Source: Glycomyces tritici (GTDB lineage: Bacteria; Actinomycetota; Actinomycetes; Mycobacteriales; Micromonosporaceae). Taken from it: 64,000 nt of DNA. Positions 23,623 through 32,637 of this stretch are shown here, one piece after another. Position numbers and translations under genes: made by a program. The notes below the pieces were generated by a model that saw only the letters and a list, made by a program, of their open reading frames with translations, did not search any database and was not told the DNA's origin. The stretch's first letter is position 1; each line of letters starts with the position of its first letter. The stretch covers positions 496,001-560,000 of the forward strand of contig NZ_JAUEMJ010000003.1 in assembly GCF_030403505.1 (NCBI RefSeq), read 5' to 3'.

Positions 23623-24843
23623 CTACTTGGCGACCGACTTGGCGAGGTTCTCCGACAGGGTGTCGAGGAACTCGTCCGTGGTCTGCCACGCCTGCTCCTT
23701 GCCGACGAGCGCGGCGAGGTCCTTGGTCATGCTGCCGCTCTCGACGGTGTCGATGACGACCTTCTCGAGCTCGTTCGCGAAGCCGGTGACCTCGGCGGTG
23801 CCGTCGAGCTTGCCGCGGTGGGCCAGGCCGCGGGTCCACGCGAAGATCGAGGCGATCGGGTTGGTCGAGGTCTTCTCGCCGCGCTGGTGGGCGCGGTAGT
23901 GGCGGGTCACGGTGCCGTGGGCCGCCTCGGCCTCGACGGTCTTGCCGTCGGGGGTCATGAGCACGGAGGTCATGAGGCCGAGCGAGCCGAAGCCCTGCGC
24001 GACGGTGTCGGACTGGACGTCGCCGTCGTAGTTCTTGCAGGCCCAGACGTAGCCGCCCTCCCACTTCATGGCGGCGGCGACCATGTCGTCGATGAGGCGG
24101 TGCTCGTAGGTCAGGCCCGCCGCGTCGAACTCGGTCTTGAACTCGTTGTCGAAGATCTCCTGGAACACGTCCTTGAACATGCCGTCGTAGGCCTTCAGGA
24201 TGGTGTTCTTGGTCGAGAGGTAGACCGGGTAGTTGCGGGCCAGGCCGTAGCGGAACGAGGCGCGCGCGAAGTCCTCGATGGACTTCTTGTAGTTGTACAT
24301 CGCCATGGCGACGCCGCCGCCCTCCGGGTACTCGGCGGCCTGGATCTCGATCGGCTCGGAGCCGTCGGCCGGAGTGAAGGTGACGGTGAGGGTGCCGGGG
24401 CGGTCGACCTTGAAGTCGGTGGCCTTGTACTGGTCGCCGTGGGCGTGGCGGCCGATGATGATCGGCTTGGTCCAGCCCGGGACGAGGCGCGGCACGTTGC
24501 TCATGATGATCGGCTCGCGGAAGACCACGCCGCCGAGGATGTTGCGGATGGTGCCGTTCGGGGAGCGCCACATCTTCTTGAGGCCGAACTCCTCGACGCG
24601 GGCCTCGTCGGGGGTGATGGTGGCGCACTTGACGCCGACGTTGTACTGGTTGATCGCGTTGGCGGCGTCCACGGTGACCTGGTCATCGGTCGCGTCGCGG
24701 TGCTCGATGGAGAGGTCGAAGTACTTGAGGTCCACGTCCAGGTAGGGGTGGATCAGCTCGTCCTTGATCTTGCTCCAGATGATGCGGGTCATCTCGTCGC
24801 CGTCGAGCTCGACGACCGGGTTCGCAACTTTGATCTTCGCCAT
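23623..24843 (-). CDS. icd: NADP-dependent isocitrate dehydrogenase (eukaryote-type homodimer)
   Basis: 406 residues. Oxidative decarboxylation of isocitrate to 2-oxoglutarate in the TCA cycle. N-terminus [23 protein letters not shown], then [20 protein letters not shown] with the Ser/Asn/Arg substrate loop, and [32 protein letters not shown] is the cofactor loop. Length and motifs match the IDH1-like subfamily, not the monomeric about 740-residue form common in actinobacteria nor the E. coli type. ATG 24843 has GGAGAGG upstream. Single gene, divergent from the dipeptide transporter. Supplies 2-oxoglutarate and NADPH, linking to glnII metabolically. Confidence 0.97.
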   Translation of the reverse strand: MAKIKVANPVVELDGDEMTRIIWSKIKDELIHPYLDVDLKYFDLSIEHRDATDDQVTVDAANAINQYNVGVKCATITPDEARVEEFGLKKMWRSPNGTIRNILGGVVFREPIIMSNVPRLVPGWTKPIIIGRHAHGDQYKATDFKVDRPGTLTVTFTPADGSEPIEIQAAEYPEGGGVAMAMYNYKKSIEDFARASFRYGLARNYPVYLSTKNTILKAYDGMFKDVFQEIFDNEFKTEFDAAGLTYEHRLIDDMVAAAMKWEGGYVWACKNYDGDVQSDTVAQGFGSLGLMTSVLMTPDGKTVEAEAAHGTVTRHYRAHQRGEKTSTNPIASIFAWTRGLAHRGKLDGTAEVTGFANELEKVVIDTVESGSMTKDLAALVGKEQAWQTTDEFLDTLSENLAKSVAK

Positions 24844-25057
24844 AGTCTCGCTACCTCTCCTGCGCTCACCTGCGCCTGGTGTGACTGCGCCGCTGAGGGC
24901 GCCGAGGCTTCCGCCCCTAACAGTACGAGCGTACTGGCTTTACCGTGGAAGCCCGCGCCCGGCCCCGGGAGTCAATGGTCACAGCACGGACGCACCGATA
25001 ACGATTCCGTCTCAAGGCTGGCGTGCGCCGGGTCACGGCAGGTAGCTTCTTTAACTA

Positions 25058-25081
25058 GAAACAATCTTTCCAATTTGTTTC
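25058..25081 (+). promoter_or_regulatory. Inverted repeat GAAACAA-N10-TTGTTTC before the dpp operon
   Basis: Perfect 7-bp arms in an unusually AT-rich patch of the 312-bp icd/dpp divergent region (24844-25155), 60 bp before the AAGGAG of the first permease. Candidate operator or promoter element. Nothing else recognisable in this region. Confidence 0.4.
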
Positions 25082-25155
25082 GCCCCCCGTCATTCGAGGC
25101 CCACCGCTTCTTCCGAGAACCGGTGCCCGACTAGCGCACGAAGGAGTGCACCGAG

Positions 25156-26238
25156 GTGACCGCACCTGCCGCGCCCCCGCCGGGCGACGCGCCGCCCCGA
25201 ACCGCCGCCCGCGTGGTGCGGCGCGTCTGGACCTCCTACGTCTTCCGCCGCATCCTCCAGTCGGTCTTCGTGATCTGGCTGGTCGCGACCATCACCTTCA
25301 TGCTCATGCAGCTCATGCCGGGCGACCCGATCGAGATCATGGCCGGGCGCCTCAACAGCTCGGGCATGTCGCACGACCAGGCCATGGCCACCGCCGCGAA
25401 CATCGTGGCCTACGACCCCAACGCCAGCGCCTGGTCGCAGTACCTCGAGTTCCTCAAGGGCCTGGTCACCCTGGACCTGGGCAACTCGCTCACCAGCCCC
25501 AGCACCTCGGTGTTCGAGCACGTCATGGAGTACCTGCCCTGGACGCTGTTCGCCGTCGGCGCCGGCATCGTCCTGGCGGCGGTCATCGGGCTCTCGGTCG
25601 GCATGGCCACGGCCTACCGGCGCGGCTCGGTCCTGGACCACACCATGACCTCGGTGGGCTCGTTCCTGACGGGCGTCCCGAACTACATCCTCATCGCCGC
25701 GGTGGTCGTCCTCGGCTACACCGTGCTGGGCATCCTGCCGTTCCTCGACATGCGGGGCCGCGTGACCGCGGGCATCGAGCCGGGCCTGGACCCGGTGTTC
25801 TTCGGGGACGCGCTGTTCCACGCGATCCTGCCGATCATCGCCTTCGCGTTCACCTCCACCGGCGCGTTCATGCTCAACATGAAGGCCGCCACCACCGAGG
25901 TGCTCACCGAGGACTACGTGACGGTGGCGCGCGCCCGCGGCCTGAAGCCGGGCCGCATCAGCCGCAACTACGTGGGCCGCAACGCCCTCCTGCCGGTGGT
26001 CCCGCAGATCGCGCTCCAGCTGGGGATGCTCGTGGGCGGCTCGATCGTCATCGAGCAGATCCTCAACTACCCCGGGGTCGGGCAGATGCTGATGCAGGCC
26101 ATCGGCAACCGCGACTACCCGGTGGTGCAGGCCGCCGTCATCATCCTCGCCACCTCGGTAGTCATCACGAGCCTCATCGTGGACCTCCTGCTGGTGAAGA
26201 TCGACCCGCGCATCAAGTCCGAGAGCCAGGAGGCGTGA
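25156..26238 (+). CDS. Dipeptide/oligopeptide ABC transporter permease (DppB-like)
   Basis: 360 residues from GTG 25156, AAGGAG 9 bp upstream. Short cytoplasmic N-tail, first span FRRILQSVFVIWLVATITFMLM, the MPGDPIEIM motif typical of DppB/OppB, and six spans overall. The coupling-helix segment EDYVTVARARGLKPGRI contacts the ATPases. It pairs with the next gene to form the membrane channel of a peptide importer. First gene of a five-gene operon (B, C, D, F, then substrate-binding protein). Confidence 0.95.
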   Translation: MTAPAAPPPGDAPPRTAARVVRRVWTSYVFRRILQSVFVIWLVATITFMLMQLMPGDPIEIMAGRLNSSGMSHDQAMATAANIVAYDPNASAWSQYLEFLKGLVTLDLGNSLTSPSTSVFEHVMEYLPWTLFAVGAGIVLAAVIGLSVGMATAYRRGSVLDHTMTSVGSFLTGVPNYILIAAVVVLGYTVLGILPFLDMRGRVTAGIEPGLDPVFFGDALFHAILPIIAFAFTSTGAFMLNMKAATTEVLTEDYVTVARARGLKPGRISRNYVGRNALLPVVPQIALQLGMLVGGSIVIEQILNYPGVGQMLMQAIGNRDYPVVQAAVIILATSVVITSLIVDLLLVKIDPRIKSESQEA

Positions 26239-26240
26239 GC

Positions 26241-27155
26241 ATGACCGCCGTCGACACGAGCGCCGTCGAAGCGCCGGCCGCGAAGCCGCGCCGCACGTTC
26301 CGGGAGAGCACGTTCGGGCAGATCTGGACCGGTCTCACCCGCTCCCCCGCCGGGTTCGCCGGCACCGTGCTGGTCCTCGGGATCGTGCTGTTCTCCTTTG
26401 TGGGCCCGCTCGTGGTCGACCAGGACAACCCGACCGACACCACCAAGATCTGGACCGCGCCTTCAGGCGAGCACTGGCTCGGCACCCAGTACGAAGGCAA
26501 GGACACCTTCACGATCCTGGTGAACTCCGGGGCGGAGCCGATCTGGGTCGGCGGCATGGCGGCCGTCATGGCCGTGTTCGTGGCCGTCGTCCTCGGTTCG
26601 ATCGCGGGCTACTTCCGCGGCCGGATCGACGCGATCCTCCTGCAGCTCACGGACGTCACGGTGACGATCCCGCAGTTCCTCCTGATGATCGCGGTCGTCG
26701 CGTTCTTCGAGGACATCCCGCCGTGGGGCGTGGCGATCGTGGTCGGCTCCACCATGTGGGCGTTCCTGTTCCGGTCCATCCGGGCGCAGGTCATGTCCCT
26801 CAAGGAGCGCGAGTTCGTCGAGGCCGCGAAGCTCCAGCACCTCGGTCCGATGCGGATCGTGTTCCGGGAGATCCTGCCGAACATGGCCGGGTTCATCTTC
26901 GTGAACTTCGTGATCGCCGTGAACCAGGCGATCTACGCCATCGTCGGCCTCTACATCCTGGGCCTCATGCCCTCGGGCACGCCGAACTGGGGCCTGATGA
27001 TCCACCTCTCGTGGCAGAACAACTTCTTCCTCCTCCCGGTCGCGATGCCGTTCGTGCTCGCGCCGCTGCTCATGATCGTGCTCTTCACGATCGGCCTCGT
27101 CACCATGGGACGCGGCCTCGACCAGGCCCTCAACCCGCGCCTGAGGGAAAGGTGA
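26241..27155 (+). CDS. Dipeptide/oligopeptide ABC transporter permease (DppC-like)
   Basis: 304 residues, ATG 26241 two bases after the previous stop with CAGGAGG just upstream. N-terminal cytoplasmic segment, first span about 35-58, periplasmic loop with HWLGTQYEGKDTFTILVNSG (the DppC HxLGTDxxGRD region in variant form), then five spans. Coupling segment REFVEAAKLQHLGPMRI. Partner of the DppB-like protein. The modified LGTQYEGKD motif is a small departure from the family norm, shared by some actinobacterial carbohydrate-type importers, so the substrate may not be a dipeptide. Confidence 0.94.
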   Translation: MTAVDTSAVEAPAAKPRRTFRESTFGQIWTGLTRSPAGFAGTVLVLGIVLFSFVGPLVVDQDNPTDTTKIWTAPSGEHWLGTQYEGKDTFTILVNSGAEPIWVGGMAAVMAVFVAVVLGSIAGYFRGRIDAILLQLTDVTVTIPQFLLMIAVVAFFEDIPPWGVAIVVGSTMWAFLFRSIRAQVMSLKEREFVEAAKLQHLGPMRIVFREILPNMAGFIFVNFVIAVNQAIYAIVGLYILGLMPSGTPNWGLMIHLSWQNNFFLLPVAMPFVLAPLLMIVLFTIGLVTMGRGLDQALNPRLRER

Positions 27156-27160
27156 GAACG

Positions 27161-28285
27161 ATGACCGACCCGATTCTCAGCGTCCGCGACCTCTCCATCG
27201 CGTACCGCACCGGCCGCAAGGAGTCGGTGACCGCCGTCAGCGGCATCGACCTGGACCTCTACGAAGGACAGTCCCTCGCGCTCGTCGGCGAGTCCGGCTG
27301 CGGCAAGACCACCCTCGGGCTGGGCCTGCTGCGGCTCCTGCCGGGCCTGGGCGAGATCACCTCCGGCTCGCTCACCTACCGGTTGAAGGACGGCTCCACA
27401 GCGGACCTCCTGAAGATGAAGCCGGAGCAGCTGCGCCGCTTCCGCTGGGCCGAGGCCGCGATGGTCTTCCAGGGCGCCATGAACGCCTTCAACCCGGTGA
27501 TCAAGATCCGCGACCACTTCGCCGACACCCTCAAGGACCACTCGGACGGCAAGAAGAAGTGGACGAAGGCCGCCGTCGACGCCCGCGCCGGGGAGCTCCT
27601 GGAGACCGTGCGGCTCGACCCCGACCGGGTGCTCCAGTCCTACCCGCACGAGCTGTCGGGCGGCATGAAGCAGCGCGCGCTCATCGCGCTCGCGATCGCC
27701 CTGGACCCGCAGGTGCTCGTCCTGGACGAGCCGACCACGGCACTGGACCTCCTGACGCAGCGCTCGATCGTGCAGCAGCTCCACGAGCTGCGCAAGAAGT
27801 TCGGGTTCACGATGGTGTTCATCACCCACGACCTGGGCCTCGCCGCCGAGCTCGCCGACCGGGTGGCCACCATGTACGCCGGGCGGATCATCGAGACCGG
27901 TTCGGCCCGCGACATCTTCTACGAGCCCAAGCACCCGTACACGGCCGGGCTCATCAACGCGGTCATGCCCGTCAAGGGCCTCCGGCCCCGGCTGGAGTCG
28001 ATCCCCGGCTACCCGCCGAGCCTCAAGGCGATGCCGAGCGGCTGCGCGTTCCACCCGCGGTGCGCGTTCGCCACGGACGAGTGCAAGCGCGAGCGGATCG
28101 ACCTCGACCTGCTCGCCGAGCGCCCGCTCGGCATGAGCCACACGGCCGCGTGCCTCCACCACGACCAGGTCCGCTTCGAGCGCAAGTGCGACGACCGACC
28201 CGCGGGCACCGTCGAAAGTGACGCCCGAAGCACTGTCGCAGGCGACGCCCGAAGCACCGTCGAAAGCGAGACCGCCGATGTCTGA
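27161..28285 (+). CDS. ABC transporter ATP-binding protein (DppD-like)
   Basis: 374 residues, ATG 27161 after GGGAAAGG. Walker A GESGCGKTT (about 42-50), Q-loop in AAMVFQGAMNAFNP, signature LSGGMKQR, Walker B VLVLDEPTTALD and switch His in FITHDLGLA. The C-terminal oligopeptide-ABC extension has GCAFHPRCAFATDEC, a Cys cluster usual in Opp/Dpp ATPases. The last about 30 residues are an imperfect 8-residue repeat (TV-x-x-DARS) encoded by 24-bp DNA repeats, a dispensable-looking tail. Overlaps the next gene by 8 bp. Confidence 0.95.
   Translation: MTDPILSVRDLSIAYRTGRKESVTAVSGIDLDLYEGQSLALVGESGCGKTTLGLGLLRLLPGLGEITSGSLTYRLKDGSTADLLKMKPEQLRRFRWAEAAMVFQGAMNAFNPVIKIRDHFADTLKDHSDGKKKWTKAAVDARAGELLETVRLDPDRVLQSYPHELSGGMKQRALIALAIALDPQVLVLDEPTTALDLLTQRSIVQQLHELRKKFGFTMVFITHDLGLAAELADRVATMYAGRIIETGSARDIFYEPKHPYTAGLINAVMPVKGLRPRLESIPGYPPSLKAMPSGCAFHPRCAFATDECKRERIDLDLLAERPLGMSHTAACLHHDQVRFERKCDDRPAGTVESDARSTVAGDARSTVESETADV
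28208..28267 (+). repeat. 24-bp tandem repeat in the 3' end of the DppD-like gene
   Basis: Two full units (28208-28231, 28232-28255) and a half unit (28256-28267), unit ACCGTCGAAAGTGACGCCCG plus AAGC with a few differences. Encodes TVESDARS / TVAGDARS / TVES. Confidence 0.8.
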
Positions 28286-29339
28286 GACACCGCTGCTGAA
28301 GCTGTCGGGCCTGGAGCAGGTCTTCGACACCCGCAAGGGCCCGGTCGCCGCCGTCGGCGGCGTCGACCTCGAGGTCAAGGCCGGCAAGGTCCTGTGCCTG
28401 GTCGGCGAGTCCGGCTGCGGCAAGACCACGACCGCCCGCGCGGCGGCCGGGATCACCCGGCCCACGAGCGGCGCCGTCGAGTTCCGCGGCAAGTCCCTGA
28501 CCGAGATGAACGCGGCCGAGCGCACCGAGTACCGGCGCTCGGTGCAGTACATCCACCAGGACCCGTACGCCGCGCTCAACCCGACCCGCACCGTCTACTC
28601 GACGCTCACCGCCGGCCTCAAGCGGCACGGCCTGGTCAAGGGCCGGGCCGAGGCGCGCGCGAAGGCCGCCGACCTGCTGCGGCTCGTGGACCTCACGCCG
28701 CCGGAGTCCTACCTGGACGCCTACCCGCACCAGCTGTCGGGCGGCCAGCGCCAGCGCGTGAACGTCGCCAGGTCGCTGGCGATGGACCCGAAGCTGCTCA
28801 TCTGCGACGAGTCGACGTCCATGCTGGACGTCTCGATCCGGGTGAGCCTGCTCAACACCCTCGGGCGGCTGCGCGACGAGCTCGACGTCGGCTTCCTGTT
28901 CATCACCCACGACCTGGCCGTCGCGAAGTACTTCGCGTGGGACGGCGAGATCGCGGTCATGTACCTGGGGAAGGTCGTCGAGCACGGCCCCACCCCGGAG
29001 GTCATCGGGAACCCCCAGCACCCGTACACCAAGGCCCTCATCGGCGCGGTGTGCGAGCCGGACCCGGACCTGGCGAAGGCCAACCGCTCCACCGAGCAGC
29101 TCCGCTCGGCGGAGATCCCGAGCCTCCACGACCTGCCCGCCGGGTGCGCCTTCCACCCGCGGTGCCCGGCTTTCGAGCCGGGCCTGTGCGACGGCGAGCG
29201 GCCCCTGCTGCAGCTCGCGTCGCGAAGGAACGTGGCCTGCCACGTGGTCGCCCGCGACCGCGTGCGGGCCGACGACCGGACGCTCACCTTCGACGCCGTC
29301 CCCGCCTCAAGGCGGCCCGAACCCGAATCAGCCATCTGA
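28278..29339 (+). CDS. ABC transporter ATP-binding protein (DppF-like)
   Basis: 353 residues, ATG 28278 overlapping the previous gene by 8 bp. Walker A GESGCGKTTTA, Q-loop VQYIHQDPYAALNP, signature LSGGQRQRVNVAR, Walker B KLLICDESTSMLD (Ser where Pro or Ala is usual), switch HDLAVA, and C-terminal GCAFHPRCPAFEPG of the oligopeptide-ABC extension. Forms the ATPase heterodimer with the DppD-like subunit at the inner face of the permeases. Confidence 0.95.
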   Translation: MSETPLLKLSGLEQVFDTRKGPVAAVGGVDLEVKAGKVLCLVGESGCGKTTTARAAAGITRPTSGAVEFRGKSLTEMNAAERTEYRRSVQYIHQDPYAALNPTRTVYSTLTAGLKRHGLVKGRAEARAKAADLLRLVDLTPPESYLDAYPHQLSGGQRQRVNVARSLAMDPKLLICDESTSMLDVSIRVSLLNTLGRLRDELDVGFLFITHDLAVAKYFAWDGEIAVMYLGKVVEHGPTPEVIGNPQHPYTKALIGAVCEPDPDLAKANRSTEQLRSAEIPSLHDLPAGCAFHPRCPAFEPGLCDGERPLLQLASRRNVACHVVARDRVRADDRTLTFDAVPASRRPEPESAI

Positions 29340-29405
29340 CCTCGGTACCCCTGCACCACCACTCACACATCACTGCCCTCTTACATTGATTGAAAGGAAA
29401 CGGCG

Positions 29406-31187
29406 ATGACCTCTCAGCGATTCGAGCTCAGCCGACGCAACCTCATGCAGGCGGTCGGCCTCGGCGCCGGCGCCGTTGCGACCGCAGGCGTCCTCGGCGC
29501 CTGCCAGGCCGAAGGCTCGGAAGGCGAAGGCGCCAGCGGCACCTTCATCTACGTCTACCCGTTCGACATCACCACCCAGCACCACAACGCGGCGATCAAC
29601 AACGCTGCCCTGCTGGTCCCCGCGCCCGTCGCGGAGCTGTTCCTCCCCCGCCCGGCGATCCTCGACTGGGAGACCCTGGAGTGGATCCCGCAGCTGGCCG
29701 AGTCGGTCGAGCTGGTCGACAAGACCCTGACGATCAAGCTGCGCTCGGGTGTCAAGTGGACCGACGGCAACGCCGTCACCGCGAAGGACGTCGTGGGCAC
29801 CATCTACCTGCAGAAGCTCAACGCCGCGCAGGGCACCGTCGGCTGGGACCAGCTGCTCACGGCGACGGCCGATGACGACACCACCGTCACCGTCACGTAC
29901 TCGGCGGCGTTCCCCGGCGTCGAGCACGGCGCGCTGAAGGCGCAGATCCTCCCGCACGCCCGCTACGGCGAGTGGATGGACGAGGCCCAGGGCCTGGTCG
30001 AGGCCGGCGTGATCCAGGGCAGCCCGGAGCAGTCGGCGCTGGCGGAGAAGATCGCGGCCGTCGACTTCAAGGACGAGGACCCGATCACCAGCGGCGCGTA
30101 CCAGTTCGACCAGATCGGCGAGACGGTCATCAGCTTCAAGGTCCACCCGGACGGGCTGTTCGCCGACAAGGTGAAGTTCGCGAAGGTCGAGGTCCAGGCG
30201 GGCGACAACGCCGCTGCCGTGCAGATGCTGCTCTCGCGGGAGATCGACTACTGCACGCAGGTGCTGGGCGCGACCGACCGCCAGACCATCGCCGGGGTGG
30301 AGGGGCTCAAGGAGCTCTCGACGCCGGGCTTCGACGGCATCGGCCTGATGCTCAACCAGGGCCGGTTCCCCGAGTTCGCCGACGCGCGCGTGCGCAAGGC
30401 GTTCATGTACATCCTCGACGGCGAGTCCATCGGCGAGATCGCCAAGGGCAACGGCGGCTACTACATCCCGGCGACCTACTCGGGCCTGCCGGACCCGCAC
30501 GCGGAGGGCCTGTTCGAGGGCGTCGAGCTGGAGTACTACACGCCCGACCACGCCAAGGCGGAGACGCTGCTGACCGAAGCGGGCTGGAAGAAGGAGTCCG
30601 ACGGCTGGCACACCCCGGCCGGCGACAAGGCCAAGTACGCCATCACCGGCGTCGAGGGCTGGACCGACTTCGTGCTCTCGGGCGAGCAGGCCGCGGCCCA
30701 GCTCACCGAGTTCGGCATCGAGGTCGCCTACAAGAGCGTCCCCGAGGACAACCCGTGGGGCATCTGGGGCGCGGGCGACTACGACATCGCGGTGCGCCAG
30801 TGGGCGAACCCGTTCGTGCCTTACGCCTACGGCTCGTGGCAGATGGCGTGGTTCACCGACAACGCCGGCACCGCCGACGCCGCGGGCATGGGCATCCCGA
30901 CCGACGAGGTCGACTCGCCCACGCTCGGCAAGGTGAACGTCAACGACGTGTACATGAAAGCCCAGCAGGGCACCGAGGAGGAGCAGGCCGAGGCGAACAA
31001 GACGCTCGGCATCGTGTTCAACGAGACCCTGCCGCGCCTGCCGCTGTTCCTGAACCAGCGTGTGAGCTACGGCGTCGAGGGCGCCCGCGTGAAGGCGATC
31101 GACCCGGGTGCGTACGCGCTCAACGACGTCTACTTCGACAACCCGATCATGGTCCGCCTCCTCGAAGGCGGCATCGAGCCCAAGTAA
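29406..31187 (+). CDS. Solute-binding lipoprotein, family 5 (DppA/OppA-like), Tat-type signal
   Basis: 593 residues. The N-terminus has a twin-arginine motif (SRRNLMQAVG) and a lipobox LGAC at about residue 36, so it is likely exported by Tat and lipid-anchored outside the membrane. Family 5 features: EWIPQLAESVELVDKTLTIKLRSGVKWTDGNAVTAKDV and later DARVRKAFMYILDGESI. It captures substrate for the importer encoded just upstream. ATG 29406 has GAAAGGAA. Placement last in the operon after a 66-bp gap is less common; no terminator in the gap, so co-transcription is likely. Ligand could be peptide or oligosaccharide. Confidence 0.95.
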   Translation: MTSQRFELSRRNLMQAVGLGAGAVATAGVLGACQAEGSEGEGASGTFIYVYPFDITTQHHNAAINNAALLVPAPVAELFLPRPAILDWETLEWIPQLAESVELVDKTLTIKLRSGVKWTDGNAVTAKDVVGTIYLQKLNAAQGTVGWDQLLTATADDDTTVTVTYSAAFPGVEHGALKAQILPHARYGEWMDEAQGLVEAGVIQGSPEQSALAEKIAAVDFKDEDPITSGAYQFDQIGETVISFKVHPDGLFADKVKFAKVEVQAGDNAAAVQMLLSREIDYCTQVLGATDRQTIAGVEGLKELSTPGFDGIGLMLNQGRFPEFADARVRKAFMYILDGESIGEIAKGNGGYYIPATYSGLPDPHAEGLFEGVELEYYTPDHAKAETLLTEAGWKKESDGWHTPAGDKAKYAITGVEGWTDFVLSGEQAAAQLTEFGIEVAYKSVPEDNPWGIWGAGDYDIAVRQWANPFVPYAYGSWQMAWFTDNAGTADAAGMGIPTDEVDSPTLGKVNVNDVYMKAQQGTEEEQAEANKTLGIVFNETLPRLPLFLNQRVSYGVEGARVKAIDPGAYALNDVYFDNPIMVRLLEGGIEPK

Positions 31188-31325
31188 CACCCACCTGGGA
31201 CCGCACCCGGGCCGGTTCACCCCGGACCTGCCTCCGGACGGTCGACACCGTGCCGACTTCGGGACGGACGGTCGACCGCGTACCGGCCCGGAACGGTCCC
31301 GCGGCCCGGCTCCCCGGCCGGTCCG

Positions 31326-31358
31326 GCTCCCCGGGCGACCTGCTCGCGCCCGGGGAGC
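31326..31358 (+). terminator. Terminator of the dpp-like operon
   Basis: Perfect 12-bp stem (31326-31337 with 31347-31358), 9-nt loop, followed by ACCTTTCTCCTT. It is 139 bp beyond the binding-protein stop, within a 481-bp gene-free stretch (31188-31668) that otherwise holds only the next hairpin. Confidence 0.75.
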
Positions 31359-31464
31359 ACCTTTCTCCTTGGCTCCCAACTGCATACAAAGCTCGGACCG
31401 GGTCTGCAACCCCGGCCCGGAGCCGCGCAGGACCGAGGCGGGTCGACGCGCGGCGATCAAGAGA

Positions 31465-31499
31465 AGCGGGGCCCCGGCCATTTCGGTCGGGGCCCCGCT
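31465..31499. terminator. Second hairpin in the 3' region of the dpp-like operon
   Basis: Stem AGCGGGGCCCCG/CGGGGCCCCGCT plus three more pairs (one G-U), loop ATTTC. No T-run follows; a back-up terminator or structural element. Confidence 0.6.
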
Positions 31500-31668
31500 G
31501 CGCGCGCAGACGCACCAGTCCAGGTGCTGCGCAATGCGACAGCAGGTTCGATCCGGCTCGCCCGCCAGGCCGGCACCGGCGAGAACACCGGCGGACAGCA
31601 GGTCGGATCAGGGAGCGCACCGATGAAATCGGTTGCCCATCGAGGGACGGCCCGTCAGGATGAGGCCC

Positions 31669-32466
31669 ATGAGCGAACAGATGGGCATGGAAGGACCGCA
31701 GGACGAGGGCACGGCGCGGCGTCCGCTGGCCCTGGTCACCGGGGCGGGCCGTTCGGCGGGGATCGCCGCATCCGTCGTGCTGAACCTGGCCCGGTCCGGT
31801 TGGGACGTCGCCTTCACCTACTGGACCCCGTATGACACGCGGATGGCCTGGGGCGCTGAGCCGGAGGCATCCGCAGCACTGCGCCGGCAGGTGGCTGCTC
31901 TCGGGGCGAGAACAGTTGCGGTCGAGGCGGACTTGCACGACCAGACGACGCCGGCCCAGCTCTTCGACCGCGTCGAGCGCGAGCTTGGAGGCGTCACCGC
32001 GCTGGTGCTGTGCCATTGCGAGTCGGTCGACTCCGGCCTGCTGGACACCACTGTGGAGAGCTTCGACCGGCACTTCGCGGTCAACGCGCGAGCAACGTGG
32101 CTGCTGATCCGGGAGTTCGGGCTGCGCTTCCGCGGACCCCACGGCAGCGGCCGGATCATCAGCCTGACCAGCGACCACACCGTCGGGAACCTCCCTTACG
32201 GCGCGAGCAAGGGCGCCATGGACCGAATCGTCCTGGCCGCCGCCGGCGAGCTCGCCGACCGGGGCGTGACCGCCAACGCGATAAACCCCGGGCCGACCGA
32301 CACCGGATGGATGACCGAGGAGCAGAAGGCCGACTTCTCCCGCTTCACACCGCTCGGGCGCCTTGGTATGCCGCAGGACTGCGCGAACCTGGTGACATTC
32401 CTGTGCTCGGCCGAGGGCGGGTGGATCAACGCCCAACTGCTCCAGAGCAACGGCGGTCTCGGGTAA
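31669..32466 (+). CDS. Short-chain dehydrogenase/reductase (FabG-like)
   Basis: 265 residues from ATG 31669 (AGGATGAGG upstream); in-frame ATG 31660 and TTG 31633 are alternatives. NAD(P)-binding ALVTGAGRSAGIA (TGxxxGxG), catalytic Ser in IISLTSDHTVG and YxxxK in LPYGASKGAMD. The usual NNAG motif after beta-4 is replaced by LVLCHCES, a departure that may alter cofactor-site geometry. C-terminus TFLCSAEGGWINAQLLQSNGG is typical of FabG-like members. Single gene, convergent with pknB; substrate unknown. Confidence 0.9.
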   Translation: MSEQMGMEGPQDEGTARRPLALVTGAGRSAGIAASVVLNLARSGWDVAFTYWTPYDTRMAWGAEPEASAALRRQVAALGARTVAVEADLHDQTTPAQLFDRVERELGGVTALVLCHCESVDSGLLDTTVESFDRHFAVNARATWLLIREFGLRFRGPHGSGRIISLTSDHTVGNLPYGASKGAMDRIVLAAAGELADRGVTANAINPGPTDTGWMTEEQKADFSRFTPLGRLGMPQDCANLVTFLCSAEGGWINAQLLQSNGGLG

Positions 32467-32580
32467 CACGGCACGCGGGTTCCGTTCCCGCGCATGGGAT
32501 TCGGTGGGGCGCGTGGCCGGTATTCCAATGGGGAGGACCGCTGTCTATGACGCTTTCCAGGTCATCGGCGGGCAAGAGGC

Positions 32581-32632
32581 AGCGAGCAGTGGGGGCCCGG
32601 ACGCTACCGCGTCCGGGCCCCCACTGCTCGCT
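32581..32632. terminator. Very long perfect hairpin between SDR gene and pknB
   Basis: 24-bp perfect inverted repeat (32581-32604 with 32609-32632) around TACC, with no mismatch. It begins 6 bp beyond the pknB stop (32638) and 115 bp after the SDR stop, so it can terminate both convergent units. Confidence 0.85.
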
Positions 32633-32637
32633 GTGCG

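Noticed and set aside
23590..25134. 514-codon plus-strand frame opposite icd
   Set aside because: Shadow of a clear icd gene; no recognisable motif.
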